From the IMG/VR virus record IMGVR_UViG_3300046559_001029, positions 1-24,570 of that record: a stretch of 24,570 nucleotides of DNA, one strand, 5' to 3'. This stretch comes from a virus. The stretch's first letter is position 1. Each line of letters opens with the position of its first letter. Both the position numbers and the translations under genes were made by a program. The notes beneath the pieces are model-generated. The model had not been told where the DNA came from. It saw only the letters and a program-made list of their open reading frames with translations, and searched no databases. This document shows positions 11,120 through 19,826 of the stretch, piece by piece.

Positions 11120-11294
11120 TACTATAGCAGTTCATCTAAAACCCTTAGAGATTGCGCTTATCATGGCGTATAGTAAAAACAAAAGTCAATCTCTATTTGA
11201 TCTTGAAGGCGAACAGTGGAATAACATATTCATCGCTATGGTAAAAGCTCTTGCTCCGGAGGGAACGAAACGTGCCCAACCTGGTGATGCCTGA
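11103..11294 (+). CDS. hypothetical protein, 63 aa
   Basis: ATG 11103 overlaps the methylase stop by 17 nt, with GAGAGGGA (11088-11095) upstream. The protein is a helical, mildly acidic 63-residue chain with SLFDLEGEQWNNIFIAMVKAL as the central helix. No family is recognised. Its 3' end overlaps the start of the polymerase gene by 23 nt and contains the polymerase ribosome-binding site. Confidence 0.65.
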   Translation: MRLQDDTIAVHLKPLEIALIMAYSKNKSQSLFDLEGEQWNNIFIAMVKALAPEGTKRAQPGDA

Positions 11295-13596
11295 TGGAGA
11301 CCCGAACTCAAAGATTGCAATTATTGGCGCGAGACCTGCATACGATGAAGTTAGATCTGGAAAGGCATATACTGGACCCACAGGACAAAAGCTCTGGCGA
11401 TGGCTTGGCATTCCCCGAAGCGAATGCTATGTGTCTAATGTTAGACGCGATTGGGCAGATCACGATGTATCTGAGCGAGAGCTTACAGAGGCACTTCCTA
11501 TTCTTAGAGAAGAACTCTCGCACATTAAACCAAACATCCTCATTACCCTTGGACCAGCAGCTCTCACAGCAGTCACCGGCAAGCGAGGCATCACAAACTG
11601 GCGAGGCTCGATCCTCGAATCAACCATTATCCCAGGTCTCAAAGTCTTGCCCACACTGCAACCGGCCTCTGCTGATACGACTTTCAGCCTTAGGTACGTA
11701 ATCGAACTCGATCTCAGGAAAGCACGCCGTGAATCTCAATATCCAGATATCAGGCGACCTCAGCGCACCTTCCACATTAACCCCCCGTTCGAGGAAGCGT
11801 GTTCAATTTTACGATCACTGGGCGCTACTATCTCTGTTGATATCGAAACTCTTGGGAACACGATCTCATGTATCGGTATCGCTGACAGTCCAAGTCGAGG
11901 AATCTGCATTGCCTTTGTTGGCGGACCTTATACAACAGATGAGCTCATTGCTCTCTGGCGCGAGCTGGACGTTGTCCTCAGAACCCGGGCATGTCGAGGC
12001 CAGAACTTCCAGTTCGACACCACACGCCTCGAACGCTACGGTTTCAAAATCAACAACATCGCCGATGACACCATGCTCAAGCACCATCTCCTCTGGACGG
12101 AACTTGGTTCTGGTGTCAAAAGGAAGCAAGGGGATAGAGGGATAGACTCGCTCACTGGGAAGCATTCGCTAGCTTTCATCAGCTCAATCTATACAGATGA
12201 GCCATACTATAAATACGAAGCAGACTCATGCTGGAACGATCCGGGTCTTGAGCTTGGCGAGCGCTTCCATCGGTATTGGACTTATAACCTTAAAGATTGC
12301 TTCGTTACCGAAGAATCCGGCCTGGCGATGGATAAAGAACTCATCCGCTTTAACCAGGTCGAATACTTCCGTGAACATGTCCTTGGCCTCATCAGACCCG
12401 TTATGCGGATGCAAGATCGTGGATTGTTCGTTGACCACACCGCGCTTTCTACAACATCCAAAAGAACAAAACTCGAGCAAGATGTGCTTCAACAACAGCT
12501 CGATCAAGCCGTAGGCTTCCACTGCAATGTAAAAAGCCCGGCAGACATCCGCTATGTGATCCAAGAGGTCTTACATGAAAAGCTCTCTAAGCTCACAAAA
12601 AAAGGCGCAATCTCAACAGACGAAGATACTATTCGAACACTCGCTTATCGAGGGGAACACACCGAGATTTATCGACTCATTTTGGATATCAGAGAACGTC
12701 GCACTCTTCTCTCAAACTTTCTCTCGCTTGAAACTGACGGCGGACGGTATAAGGCTTCATATCTCATTCATGGAACTGACTCCGGGCGTCTATCAAGTCG
12801 TGCTGTTGGGAAGGGACCCCAGCTTCAAAACATTCCAAAACCTACTCGAAAAATATTTAAGCCCGAGCCAGGAAATGTGTATGTTCAGGGTGACCTTGCA
12901 CGCGCAGAGGCAATGTACGTCGCCTACGACGCGCAGGAGCTTGAGCTCATCAAGCTCTTTGAAGATCCTACGCGTGATCTTTACCTCGAAACAGCGGCCC
13001 GAGCTCTTGGTCGATCTGTTGGAAAAGAATCTATAGAACGCATGGTTTTTAAGCAGGTGGTTCTAGGTTCGAACTACCTTATGGGACCTATGAAACTAGT
13101 GAGCGTCCTCGGGCTCAAAGGCATCGACATCATGAAACTCCCGGTGCCCGGGAACTCTCGGAAAGCTAAAGCGGTATATGTCCAAGATGGCTACTTCAAC
13201 CTATACCCTAGACTCCGGCGCTGGCAAGCAGAAATCGGACGTGAGATACGCGAAAATCGCTGTCTTGTTGATCCTTTTGGCCGTCGCCATATGTTCCTTG
13301 GCCGTCTTGATGACAGCTCTCTTGGTATTGCGCTTAGTCGCAAACCTCAGTCAACCATCGTCGGAATTACCAATAGAGCAATTAGGCTTCTGGATCAGCA
13401 AGGGCGTTATATTTGTGCCCAAGTTCATGACTCTATTCTAACCGAATGTAAACGCGCTCAGCGCGATGAAGAAGCAAACGCCATTCGCGAAGCCATGACT
13501 TGTCCCCTGAGCGTTCATGGCCGAACGATGACCATTCCGGTTGACCTACAGTGGTCAGATCAAAGTTGGGGGGATATGGTGACGTGGCAACCTTAG
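11272..13596 (+). CDS. family A DNA polymerase with N-terminal UDG-like and 3'-5' exonuclease domains, 774 aa
   Basis: GTG 11272 is chosen because CGGAGGGA (11257-11264) precedes it. Residues 13-150 are a uracil-DNA-glycosylase-like fold: IIGARPAYDEVRSGKAYTGP, the KPNILITLGPAAL strand, and VLPTLQPAS where a family-4 UDG has a HPS/HPA motif. Residues 185-345 are a DnaQ-type exonuclease: D190 and E192 (SVDIETLG), D249 (NFQFD), Y338 and D342 (YNLKD). The polymerase follows: SGRLSS (504-509), motif A GDLARAEA with D541 and E546, motif B R590-x3-K594-x3-L598-x3-Y602, and motif C QVHDS with D720. It replicates phage DNA. UDG-like domains fused to PolA have been found in other phages. The motif-B Leu and the lost UDG His are discussed in the findings. 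Confidence 0.92.
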   Translation: MPNLVMPDGDPNSKIAIIGARPAYDEVRSGKAYTGPTGQKLWRWLGIPRSECYVSNVRRDWADHDVSERELTEALPILREELSHIKPNILITLGPAALTAVTGKRGITNWRGSILESTIIPGLKVLPTLQPASADTTFSLRYVIELDLRKARRESQYPDIRRPQRTFHINPPFEEACSILRSLGATISVDIETLGNTISCIGIADSPSRGICIAFVGGPYTTDELIALWRELDVVLRTRACRGQNFQFDTTRLERYGFKINNIADDTMLKHHLLWTELGSGVKRKQGDRGIDSLTGKHSLAFISSIYTDEPYYKYEADSCWNDPGLELGERFHRYWTYNLKDCFVTEESGLAMDKELIRFNQVEYFREHVLGLIRPVMRMQDRGLFVDHTALSTTSKRTKLEQDVLQQQLDQAVGFHCNVKSPADIRYVIQEVLHEKLSKLTKKGAISTDEDTIRTLAYRGEHTEIYRLILDIRERRTLLSNFLSLETDGGRYKASYLIHGTDSGRLSSRAVGKGPQLQNIPKPTRKIFKPEPGNVYVQGDLARAEAMYVAYDAQELELIKLFEDPTRDLYLETAARALGRSVGKESIERMVFKQVVLGSNYLMGPMKLVSVLGLKGIDIMKLPVPGNSRKAKAVYVQDGYFNLYPRLRRWQAEIGREIRENRCLVDPFGRRHMFLGRLDDSSLGIALSRKPQSTIVGITNRAIRLLDQQGRYICAQVHDSILTECKRAQRDEEANAIREAMTCPLSVHGRTMTIPVDLQWSDQSWGDMVTWQP

Positions 13597-14762
13597 ATCG
13601 AGACTCGGATGAAAGCTTCATACACCAATATGTCAAATACACAAAGGATCAGGAAAGCCCTCTTATCTTCCACATGTGGACGGCGCTTACTATTCTGGGC
13701 GTTGCTATGGGTCGTAAATGTTTCATTGATCGTGGATTCTATACGATCTATCCCAATCTATTTACTATCCTCGTTGCTGGTAGTGCTCTTTGTCGCAAGT
13801 CTACTTCAATCAATCTTGGTTTACCTCTACTTGATGGAATTCCTGGCACTCTGGTCATCAATGGAAAAATGACCCCGGAGAAACTGACTCGTGAAATCGC
13901 CGAAGCACAAGTCCTCAATATCGAAACGGGAGAGATCCATTCCCCTAATTGCCTCATATTCAGTTCTGAACTCTCGGTCTTCCTCACAAAGCAAAGCTAC
14001 GGCGAACCGGTCATTCACTTGCTTACAGACCTATTCGACTGCCCGACAAAACGCGAATTCAAAACGAAGAATAAAGGCTCAGATACACTGCACAATGTTT
14101 TTATTTCAATCCTTGCTGCCACAACACCTGACGGCGTGGCAAAGGGAATTCCTGAATCAGCACTTCAGGAAGGTTTTGCTTCTAGAATTATGTTCCCGTT
14201 CTCTGCTTCAACAGATCGAGCTAATGCATTCCCTGAGCTCAGCGAGCAAGATTTGCATTGGCTTCAGACTGCCAAAGCTACACTGACAAAGTGTTCACTT
14301 CTAAAAGGAAAATTTACCTTTAGCCTCGAAGCCCGGGAATGGTATAAATCCTGGTACGAGGACGTCCATAGAAAAAGCCAGCCGCGTGATAGACGCTTAG
14401 CTGGCTTTCATGGCCGGAAGCATGACCACGTTTCTCGCGTCGGCATGCTTATGGCAGGCTCTTTCCAACAACAGGAGATCTTAGTCGGTGACCTCGAAGC
14501 GGCGCTTATGGCTGTCGAAGATGTCGAGACTGCCGCTATGGGCGCCTTTCAGGAAATTGGCGCGACCGTTGCGTCGCAGCATTATGGTAGATTCAAAGCC
14601 TTTATGCGATCATACAAGCGAATCGCATACAGCCTGCTCCTTAAACTCATGTACCCCTGCACAGCACAAGAGTTCAAAGTCCTCCTCGAAACAGCGATCT
14701 TAAGCGGTATGGTCACACGCGATGACACTGATCCCAAGATGCTCCTATGGCTTGGGGATTAA
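13584..14762 (+). CDS. DUF3987-type helicase/ATPase, 392 aa
   Basis: The GTG at 13584 is chosen with GGGGGG at 13568-13573 upstream; the in-frame ATG 13551 would add 11 residues and lacks a ribosome-binding site. The N-terminal SPLIFHMWTALTILGVAMGRK leads into a P-loop GSALCRKST (66-74) with the nucleotide-binding Lys72, and an acidic strand LIFSSEL (124-130). Later segments (ISILAATTPDGVAKGIPESALQEGFASRIMF) match DUF3987 proteins, the helicase-like half of phage primase-helicases. The primase domain that often precedes DUF3987 is absent, so this works alone or with a separate primase. It overlaps the polymerase stop by 13 nt, consistent with a replication operon. Confidence 0.78.
   Translation: MATLDRDSDESFIHQYVKYTKDQESPLIFHMWTALTILGVAMGRKCFIDRGFYTIYPNLFTILVAGSALCRKSTSINLGLPLLDGIPGTLVINGKMTPEKLTREIAEAQVLNIETGEIHSPNCLIFSSELSVFLTKQSYGEPVIHLLTDLFDCPTKREFKTKNKGSDTLHNVFISILAATTPDGVAKGIPESALQEGFASRIMFPFSASTDRANAFPELSEQDLHWLQTAKATLTKCSLLKGKFTFSLEAREWYKSWYEDVHRKSQPRDRRLAGFHGRKHDHVSRVGMLMAGSFQQQEILVGDLEAALMAVEDVETAAMGAFQEIGATVASQHYGRFKAFMRSYKRIAYSLLLKLMYPCTAQEFKVLLETAILSGMVTRDDTDPKMLLWLGD
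14374..14408 (+). other. 35-nt perfect two-part hairpin inside the helicase gene
   Basis: AAAGCCAGC (14374-14382) pairs perfectly with GCTGGCTTT (14400-14408). Inside it GCGT (14384-14387) pairs with ACGC (14393-14396). The nine-base arm AAAGCCAGC recurs at 14821-14829 in a second hairpin. It lies in coding sequence, so chance is possible; no T-tract follows. Confidence 0.4.
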
Positions 14763-14769
14763 CTCCCGC

Positions 14770-14784
14770 GTTCAGGAATTGAAC
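14770..14784. promoter_or_regulatory. 15-bp palindrome GTTCAGGAATTGAAC
   Basis: GTTCA-GGAAT-TGAAC fills most of the 22-nt gap between the helicase stop and the next gene, ending at its ATG exactly as at 6718. It differs from the 6718 copy at two bases only. It contains AGGA, the best available ribosome-binding site for the gene at 14785, so a protein bound to the RNA or DNA here could block expression. Confidence 0.5.
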
Positions 14785-15147
14785 ATGGAAGATAGATGCT
14801 ACGTTTGTACCCAACATATAAAAGCCAGCCAGGAAACAATCTGGCTGGCTGATGAATGGGTTTATATTCACCTGCGTTGTATTATCGCATATGTGAAGTA
14901 TTACCCAGGCTATCTCTATCGAAATGTTCCGATAGTAACAACTATTTCTTTACTCCAACTCCCGTCATTATGCGGAAAAGCTCTTCCTGAGATGATTGAG
15001 CTGGTTCAACATTGGACGACTCAAGTGGAGGAAAGATCATCGAGCCAGGAAACTGCGACGACATCGCCTGCTCCGCAGGGCCCTTTGCTCGAGCTATGTC
15101 CCGGGCCAAACCAGAACCGGGAATTGCTGACGCCAGATTCGATTTAA
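14785..15147 (+). CDS. small CxxC/HxxC protein overlapping the virion block antisense, 120 aa
   Basis: The ATG at 14785 follows the palindrome. CYVC (residues 5-8) and HLRC (30-33) have the spacing of a small zinc-binding knuckle. The segment to residue 50 is aromatic and hydrophobic. The remaining 70 residues are Ser/Thr/Glu/Pro-rich and lie antisense to the last 206 nt of the 1075-residue gene. That tail is probably read through from a gene that ended earlier in its ancestor, or the two genes truly overlap. It is the last plus-strand gene in the window. No family is recognised. Confidence 0.5.
   Translation: MEDRCYVCTQHIKASQETIWLADEWVYIHLRCIIAYVKYYPGYLYRNVPIVTTISLLQLPSLCGKALPEMIELVQHWTTQVEERSSSQETATTSPAPQGPLLELCPGPNQNRELLTPDSI
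14823..14850 (+). other. 10-bp perfect hairpin at the start of the last plus-strand gene
   Basis: AGCCAGCCAG (14823-14832) pairs with CTGGCTGGCT (14841-14850) across an 8-nt loop. It begins with the same AAAGCCAGC as the hairpin at 14374. It may pause or stabilise the 3' end of the plus-strand transcript where it meets the converging virion transcript, or be a coding coincidence. Confidence 0.4.
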
Positions 15148-18100
15148 TTCGCTTCCAAGCTTCGCCTTTGATAACTTTGTCAGCGTTACCTTCTAGCACT
15201 CCGCTTTGTATATCCTGGAGCATTTGTGGAAGTGCCTTTCCAAAATCTACAATGGGTCCACCGCCGTAGTTCAAAGGCCCAAGGAAAGTCCAGCCCTTAG
15301 CATTCTCCATAACCGCTTTACCGATTCCTAACGACGCACCTGCTCCACCCATAAGCGCTAGGATTGAACCATTTGTCAAAGCCCAATCTCGAAACCACTT
15401 AGCACGTTCAACAAACGGCATATTTTTAATCGCACCGGAATACATCATCTGACGCATGTATTCCATATAGTTCATTGACCATATGCCGAACTGCCCGAGC
15501 GCTCGAGCTTTCTCACCGTTCATAACTGTAGGCCGAAACTGCGTGCGATAAACCCACTGAGTTTCTTGTGCCGCATGAACGCCACCAATAGTAGCTGCTT
15601 CAGCTATTCCTTTTTGCTTCCATGCGTTTAGAACTTCATTTTGAATTACTTCGTGATAACGGTATAAACCAGCTTTAGTCAGAAACTTAACGTCATCCTC
15701 ACCAGTCTTTGACAAGTTTCGTCCAGCTGACAAAACTCTCTCGTACATACCATTAAAGATATGCTGACGGTTATAGTCATCGATAGTGCCATAAAACTTC
15801 AACCCACGCGAAGCGATCGTACGAATAGCTTTTGTAACTGGCCCGGGCGCACCGAGCTCTCTAACAGCTGCCGCTTCATGCGCAGCTTCATCAACCATTC
15901 CTGCTAGCCTTCCACGCTCCCAACCTTCAGGGGTCATTGACTTCATAACCCCTTTCCAAAACCATGTCGGTCCAATGCGTGCAGCTCCGGTTTGCCATCC
16001 ATTAAACATGTTCTTAAAAACCGGAGCAGCTCGGAAGCCCACGAGTCCTGCATGGGTCAGCTGAATATAGTTATCAATCACATCTCTAATATCAGCCGAC
16101 TCTGCATTAACGCCCAAGCGCCGCAGAAACTGCTGATATCGTGGAGTCCACTTCTCAGCAAACGCATTATCAGTTCCACGCAAGCCACGACCCCAGTCAG
16201 CAACAAAGTCCCGATATGTCGGTGGATATGTATGATCGTTAACGATCGCACTAACCTTCTTCATGAATGGATCTAGATGCTCTTTCATAGAAAGAGATCT
16301 GATCAAACCTGCACTGAAACGATCAAACCTACGCTCATTGATCGAGAACTCATGATTAGCTGCAAACTTATCCATCTCGTTCGCGACAGTAGAAAACTTC
16401 AAAACCTCCCGATCAGTTGGCGACGCAGAACGCATTCTCGGTAACGTATCGGTCATGAATTCTTCAAACGGTGTATCGAAGTTTCTATTCCAAAGCTCTT
16501 TCAGATGATTAGTAGCTTTGTTAAGTGACTCTATATCTGAATCATCCAGCCCGAACTGATGCCGAGCGATAGCTCGCCCATTATGATCATTCGCCTGAAG
16601 ATAATCCATAAAACCATACTGCTTATCTCCAGGTGACTTTCCGATAGCTTCTTTAACTGCTAGTCCAACCTTATTAGTTTGCATTGCAGCAGTTTGCTTT
16701 GCAGCATCACCAGGCTGAAATAGTTCAGTAAAACCTTTAATCCTCCCACCAGTATCTCGCTCAACATCCATAAACACACGATCAGGCCGTTGCCAGTTAC
16801 TCCCGGCAAAGCCCTTTGTGATCCCGGTTTTAAGTCGAGCGCGTGGTGCAGCATCAAACTCACCTAGCTCCATATCGACAGCGTAGTTGCTGGGCTGCCC
16901 GCGACGGACAAACTTCATATCTCCGACAAAATCATCGGGGTTGATAGAGTCTGTATTATTTATAAAATGCTTAACAGCCGTTGCAGTCTCTCGAACATCA
17001 GGATCGCTATGAAGCCCGAGCTTGTTAAGCGTTCGCTGTGCGGCATCGCCTTGCTGACGAATGAACGTCCTACCTTTGCGCTTGATTCCTAGATCTTTGA
17101 ACAGCCCTTCCCCTTCGATTCGTAATGGTGATCCACCAAGTACGTCTACATTCAATCTATTTGAACCTGGTGGATTATAGCGAGGCATAACTCGCTCACC
17201 ACTCAGACTCTCTGTCACATAAGGAAACTCTGTAGGCCCAGGCCTAATGGGCTCACCTGCGATAAAATCTGAGCGTGTTGCAGGGACTCTCCCACTGGAG
17301 AAATCAGGAAGGAGCAGCTGACCGCTCGATTTAGAAGCTGGGATTGGAGTCTGTGTGCCCTCAGCTCCTCGGTATCTATCCCAGTCGCCACTGAATTCAT
17401 GCCAGCTTGGTAGGCTTGCTCCACTTGAGTCCTCCGCTATATTTGCAGGCTTTAGAAGTCTACCTTTAACAGCTAGCCGCTCAAGCGCTCCAGGTTTAGG
17501 TTCCTGGCCACCGAACTTAAGCCAGTGCGCTTCGGTATTATATAGCTTCCCAAAAATCGCTCCAAACGTCGCATCTAAAATCAAACGCCCTTTGCTAGCT
17601 TCACCTCGGGTTTGAATCTCCGCAGCGGCTACCGCGGCCGCAGCTCCGACAGCGGTTTTGCTCAGCTTAAATTTTGCACCAAGCTTGACAGCTGGGCCAA
17701 GTGGAACAAAGCTCGAGCCAAATAGCTGCCCAGCCCCACGGAAAAGAGCTTCGCCTGTTGTCTCAGGTTCAATACCTGGTTCGACTAACCCAAGCGAAGC
17801 TGCCTCAGTCGCACCAGCCCCGAGCTGGAATGTGTATTTAGGAAGATCTGTCCCTAGGATGCGTTTAGTATAAGAAGCATTACGCGAATCCGCAGCGTCC
17901 ATTATCTTAGCGATATCAGTCGGAATCCCATAGTACTTAGACGGACGAGAAACAACATCCATTGGATCAGGCGTTCGTGATCTAGGGATGTTAGGCGTCT
18001 CATCATAAACCTTATTCCCGACCGGCGCTAACTCAGCTGGCTTTTCAGGATCTGTATTGCTAGCAAGCATCAGCGGAACCGCACGCTTCTGTGCAGCATC

Positions 18101-18169
18101 AGCCGCAAGCTTAGGAATAGCAACAGCCTCGGGCGTAGGGTCTTTAACTATTCCAAACGGATCAGGCAT
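14942..18169 (-). CDS. large internal virion / DNA-ejection protein, 1075 aa
   Basis: This is the last and largest gene of the leftward block, directly after the 375-residue gene with a 1-nt gap. That is the position of T7 gp16, whose homologues form the DNA-ejection channel. It has an Ala-rich hydrophobic stretch at about 173-183, long helical regions through 500-900, and a Gly/Ala hydrophobic segment at about 935-952 (ILALMGGAGASLGIGKAV). I see no lytic-transglycosylase signature (no ES...GLMQ motif), so it lacks the N-terminal muramidase of gp16. The end GVGVKK resembles GAGVKK at the end of the preceding gene. Function is inferred from position, size and composition. Confidence 0.65.
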   Translation of the reverse strand: MPDPFGIVKDPTPEAVAIPKLAADAAQKRAVPLMLASNTDPEKPAELAPVGNKVYDETPNIPRSRTPDPMDVVSRPSKYYGIPTDIAKIMDAADSRNASYTKRILGTDLPKYTFQLGAGATEAASLGLVEPGIEPETTGEALFRGAGQLFGSSFVPLGPAVKLGAKFKLSKTAVGAAAAVAAAEIQTRGEASKGRLILDATFGAIFGKLYNTEAHWLKFGGQEPKPGALERLAVKGRLLKPANIAEDSSGASLPSWHEFSGDWDRYRGAEGTQTPIPASKSSGQLLLPDFSSGRVPATRSDFIAGEPIRPGPTEFPYVTESLSGERVMPRYNPPGSNRLNVDVLGGSPLRIEGEGLFKDLGIKRKGRTFIRQQGDAAQRTLNKLGLHSDPDVRETATAVKHFINNTDSINPDDFVGDMKFVRRGQPSNYAVDMELGEFDAAPRARLKTGITKGFAGSNWQRPDRVFMDVERDTGGRIKGFTELFQPGDAAKQTAAMQTNKVGLAVKEAIGKSPGDKQYGFMDYLQANDHNGRAIARHQFGLDDSDIESLNKATNHLKELWNRNFDTPFEEFMTDTLPRMRSASPTDREVLKFSTVANEMDKFAANHEFSINERRFDRFSAGLIRSLSMKEHLDPFMKKVSAIVNDHTYPPTYRDFVADWGRGLRGTDNAFAEKWTPRYQQFLRRLGVNAESADIRDVIDNYIQLTHAGLVGFRAAPVFKNMFNGWQTGAARIGPTWFWKGVMKSMTPEGWERGRLAGMVDEAAHEAAAVRELGAPGPVTKAIRTIASRGLKFYGTIDDYNRQHIFNGMYERVLSAGRNLSKTGEDDVKFLTKAGLYRYHEVIQNEVLNAWKQKGIAEAATIGGVHAAQETQWVYRTQFRPTVMNGEKARALGQFGIWSMNYMEYMRQMMYSGAIKNMPFVERAKWFRDWALTNGSILALMGGAGASLGIGKAVMENAKGWTFLGPLNYGGGPIVDFGKALPQMLQDIQSGVLEGNADKVIKGEAWKRIKSNLASAIPGSGLARDIARAKGPAEQAMSSQFPGSMIFPPLESSNVEPAQSSQEELFRIMTGVGVKK

Positions 18170-18170
18170 G

Positions 18171-19298
18171 TTACTTTTTCACTCCTGCTCCATTGTTAAT
18201 CAGTGCCTGAACTGCCATTGGGTCATTCTGAGCATGATCTAAAATATCTTCACCTGAGACTCCGGCATCGAGGTATTGCTTAACCGTCGAATCCCATTCT
18301 TCCTGGGTATGGGTAGGTGCCATTGTCTGAGGCTGATATGGGTGAGCGATAGCTTTACTTTGTGTAACAGCTTCAGGGGTTGGCTTTAGGCCTACGATAT
18401 CACTAGCCCATTCTTTCCATGTTTGTTTTTTAGGAGCTTCAACACCGAATTTAACTTTAGCTACACTATCCAGGTATGCATGCGCTGCGATCTTAGCAGG
18501 ATCGTCTTCTTTAATCTTGCTATTTCCGATGATCGCTGCTGCGTTTTTGGCCCGATCGAGTTCTTGTTTATTCTCCCGTAAACCATCCAATAGATGTTTA
18601 CGGTTGATATCATCTTGAACTTTATCTAAATTCCTATTTTTGAAAAAGTTGTTAAATTCCAGCTGGCTCATAGGCGGAGATTTACCATCCCATTTAACTG
18701 GAATCCCTTTCTCGGGATCATCAGGATTCCGCATAAACTGGGAGTTAATAGTCTGCAAAGCATCAGGACTATTTCCGCCTCCGCGAGTACCGCGATTCAA
18801 TGAAGCCTGAACACGTGCAGCGTCGATAGCTTCTATTTGATCATTATGTCTCGATTGCAAATCCATCTTTCGGTTAGCTAGATCAATCTCGCTCTGTGAC
18901 TTCGGCTTTGAGGTCATATCAGCCATGCCGAGAATGATCTCTTGCTTACGCTCAGGAGGAAGCTTATCCATAAGCGTAGAAGCCTGGGCCATGATTCGCT
19001 CATCATCGGTCTGTGGAATTACAGGTTTTCCATATTCGTCGCGAGCGAATTTAACTCCACTTAGGCGTTCAAACTCTTGTGTAATATCCGGCCCAAGCTT
19101 ACTAAACCCATACTTCCCAGCGAGCATGCCGATGGTCGCGAGCTTGGTATGTTTATCTTTCTCGAGCTGTTCGTTATACTGATTGATTTCGTGAGCCATC
19201 AGAAAAGCTGTATCACGAACTCCCTGGCTGATTGCCCGGCTTCTCTCAAGCGCAGCGTCAACTCTATACGGCCGACCATCTATGATTTGAACAGCCAT
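18171..19298 (-). CDS. putative internal virion / ejection protein, 375 aa
   Basis: The ATG has AGGAG 7 nt upstream on the minus strand. The chain is soluble, helical and charged, with many Lys/Gln/Asp residues (ALERSRAISQGVRDTAFLMAHE and SQSEIDLANRKMDLQSRHNDQIEA). Its place between two Gly/Ala-rich proteins and the 1075-residue protein parallels T7 gp15. It ends in GAGVKK, and its last codons carry the GGAG likely used by the next gene. No enzymatic motif is visible. Confidence 0.6.
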   Translation of the reverse strand: MAVQIIDGRPYRVDAALERSRAISQGVRDTAFLMAHEINQYNEQLEKDKHTKLATIGMLAGKYGFSKLGPDITQEFERLSGVKFARDEYGKPVIPQTDDERIMAQASTLMDKLPPERKQEIILGMADMTSKPKSQSEIDLANRKMDLQSRHNDQIEAIDAARVQASLNRGTRGGGNSPDALQTINSQFMRNPDDPEKGIPVKWDGKSPPMSQLEFNNFFKNRNLDKVQDDINRKHLLDGLRENKQELDRAKNAAAIIGNSKIKEDDPAKIAAHAYLDSVAKVKFGVEAPKKQTWKEWASDIVGLKPTPEAVTQSKAIAHPYQPQTMAPTHTQEEWDSTVKQYLDAGVSGEDILDHAQNDPMAVQALINNGAGVKK

Positions 19299-19310
19299 AA
19301 CTAGCTCCTA

Positions 19311-19826
19311 TTAAACAACCAGAGGTGGAAGTCCGTAACCCTGGCTAGCATCGAGAGCTTGCGTGAAACCAGGAGGCGGGCTAGTCCGGCGCAGAAAGTC
19401 CTGAAAGAACCGAGCCATTGCAGCTTCGTTCGCGCCGTATTGAAGGTTAGCTACCGATCCAACCTCGTTAGCCTGCTGGCCGCGAAGCTGAAGCTGGTAC
19501 TCGCTGGCTTTGTTGGCTAGGTTGTTGGTCAGATCAGATCGCAGGTTAGCTTGACTCGCCAACAGATCAGATCCATAACGTCCGCCTTGCGAGCCAAAGC
19601 TTTCAGTTATGTTAGCTGCGTTACGATTCGCAGCTTGAGTCGCGACCTTGTTGTATGAGCCAAAAAGCTCATTAAACCCCGGCATATCCAGAAAGCCTCC
19701 CTTGCCGAGGTTCTGCATATACTGTTGAACGATGCTCGGGATAGGTGCTCGATACTTACCTATCTGGCTCCCCAATGCCGGATCAGTCCCAGCATCAGTA
19801 AACGACGTCCCGCCTCCGGCACCCAT
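19311..19826 (-). CDS. putative internal virion protein, 171 aa
   Basis: The Gly/Ser/Thr-rich start (GAGGGTSFTDAG) is followed by a helical region rich in Asn, Gln and Ala (NKVATQAANRNAANITESF; LANKASEYQLQLRGQQANEVGSV). A TAATG overlap joins it to the preceding 151-residue gene. Together the two resemble a split version of a T7 gp14-like ejection protein. This is inferred from position and composition; no family is certain. Confidence 0.55.
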   Translation of the reverse strand: MGAGGGTSFTDAGTDPALGSQIGKYRAPIPSIVQQYMQNLGKGGFLDMPGFNELFGSYNKVATQAANRNAANITESFGSQGGRYGSDLLASQANLRSDLTNNLANKASEYQLQLRGQQANEVGSVANLQYGANEAAMARFFQDFLRRTSPPPGFTQALDASQGYGLPPLVV

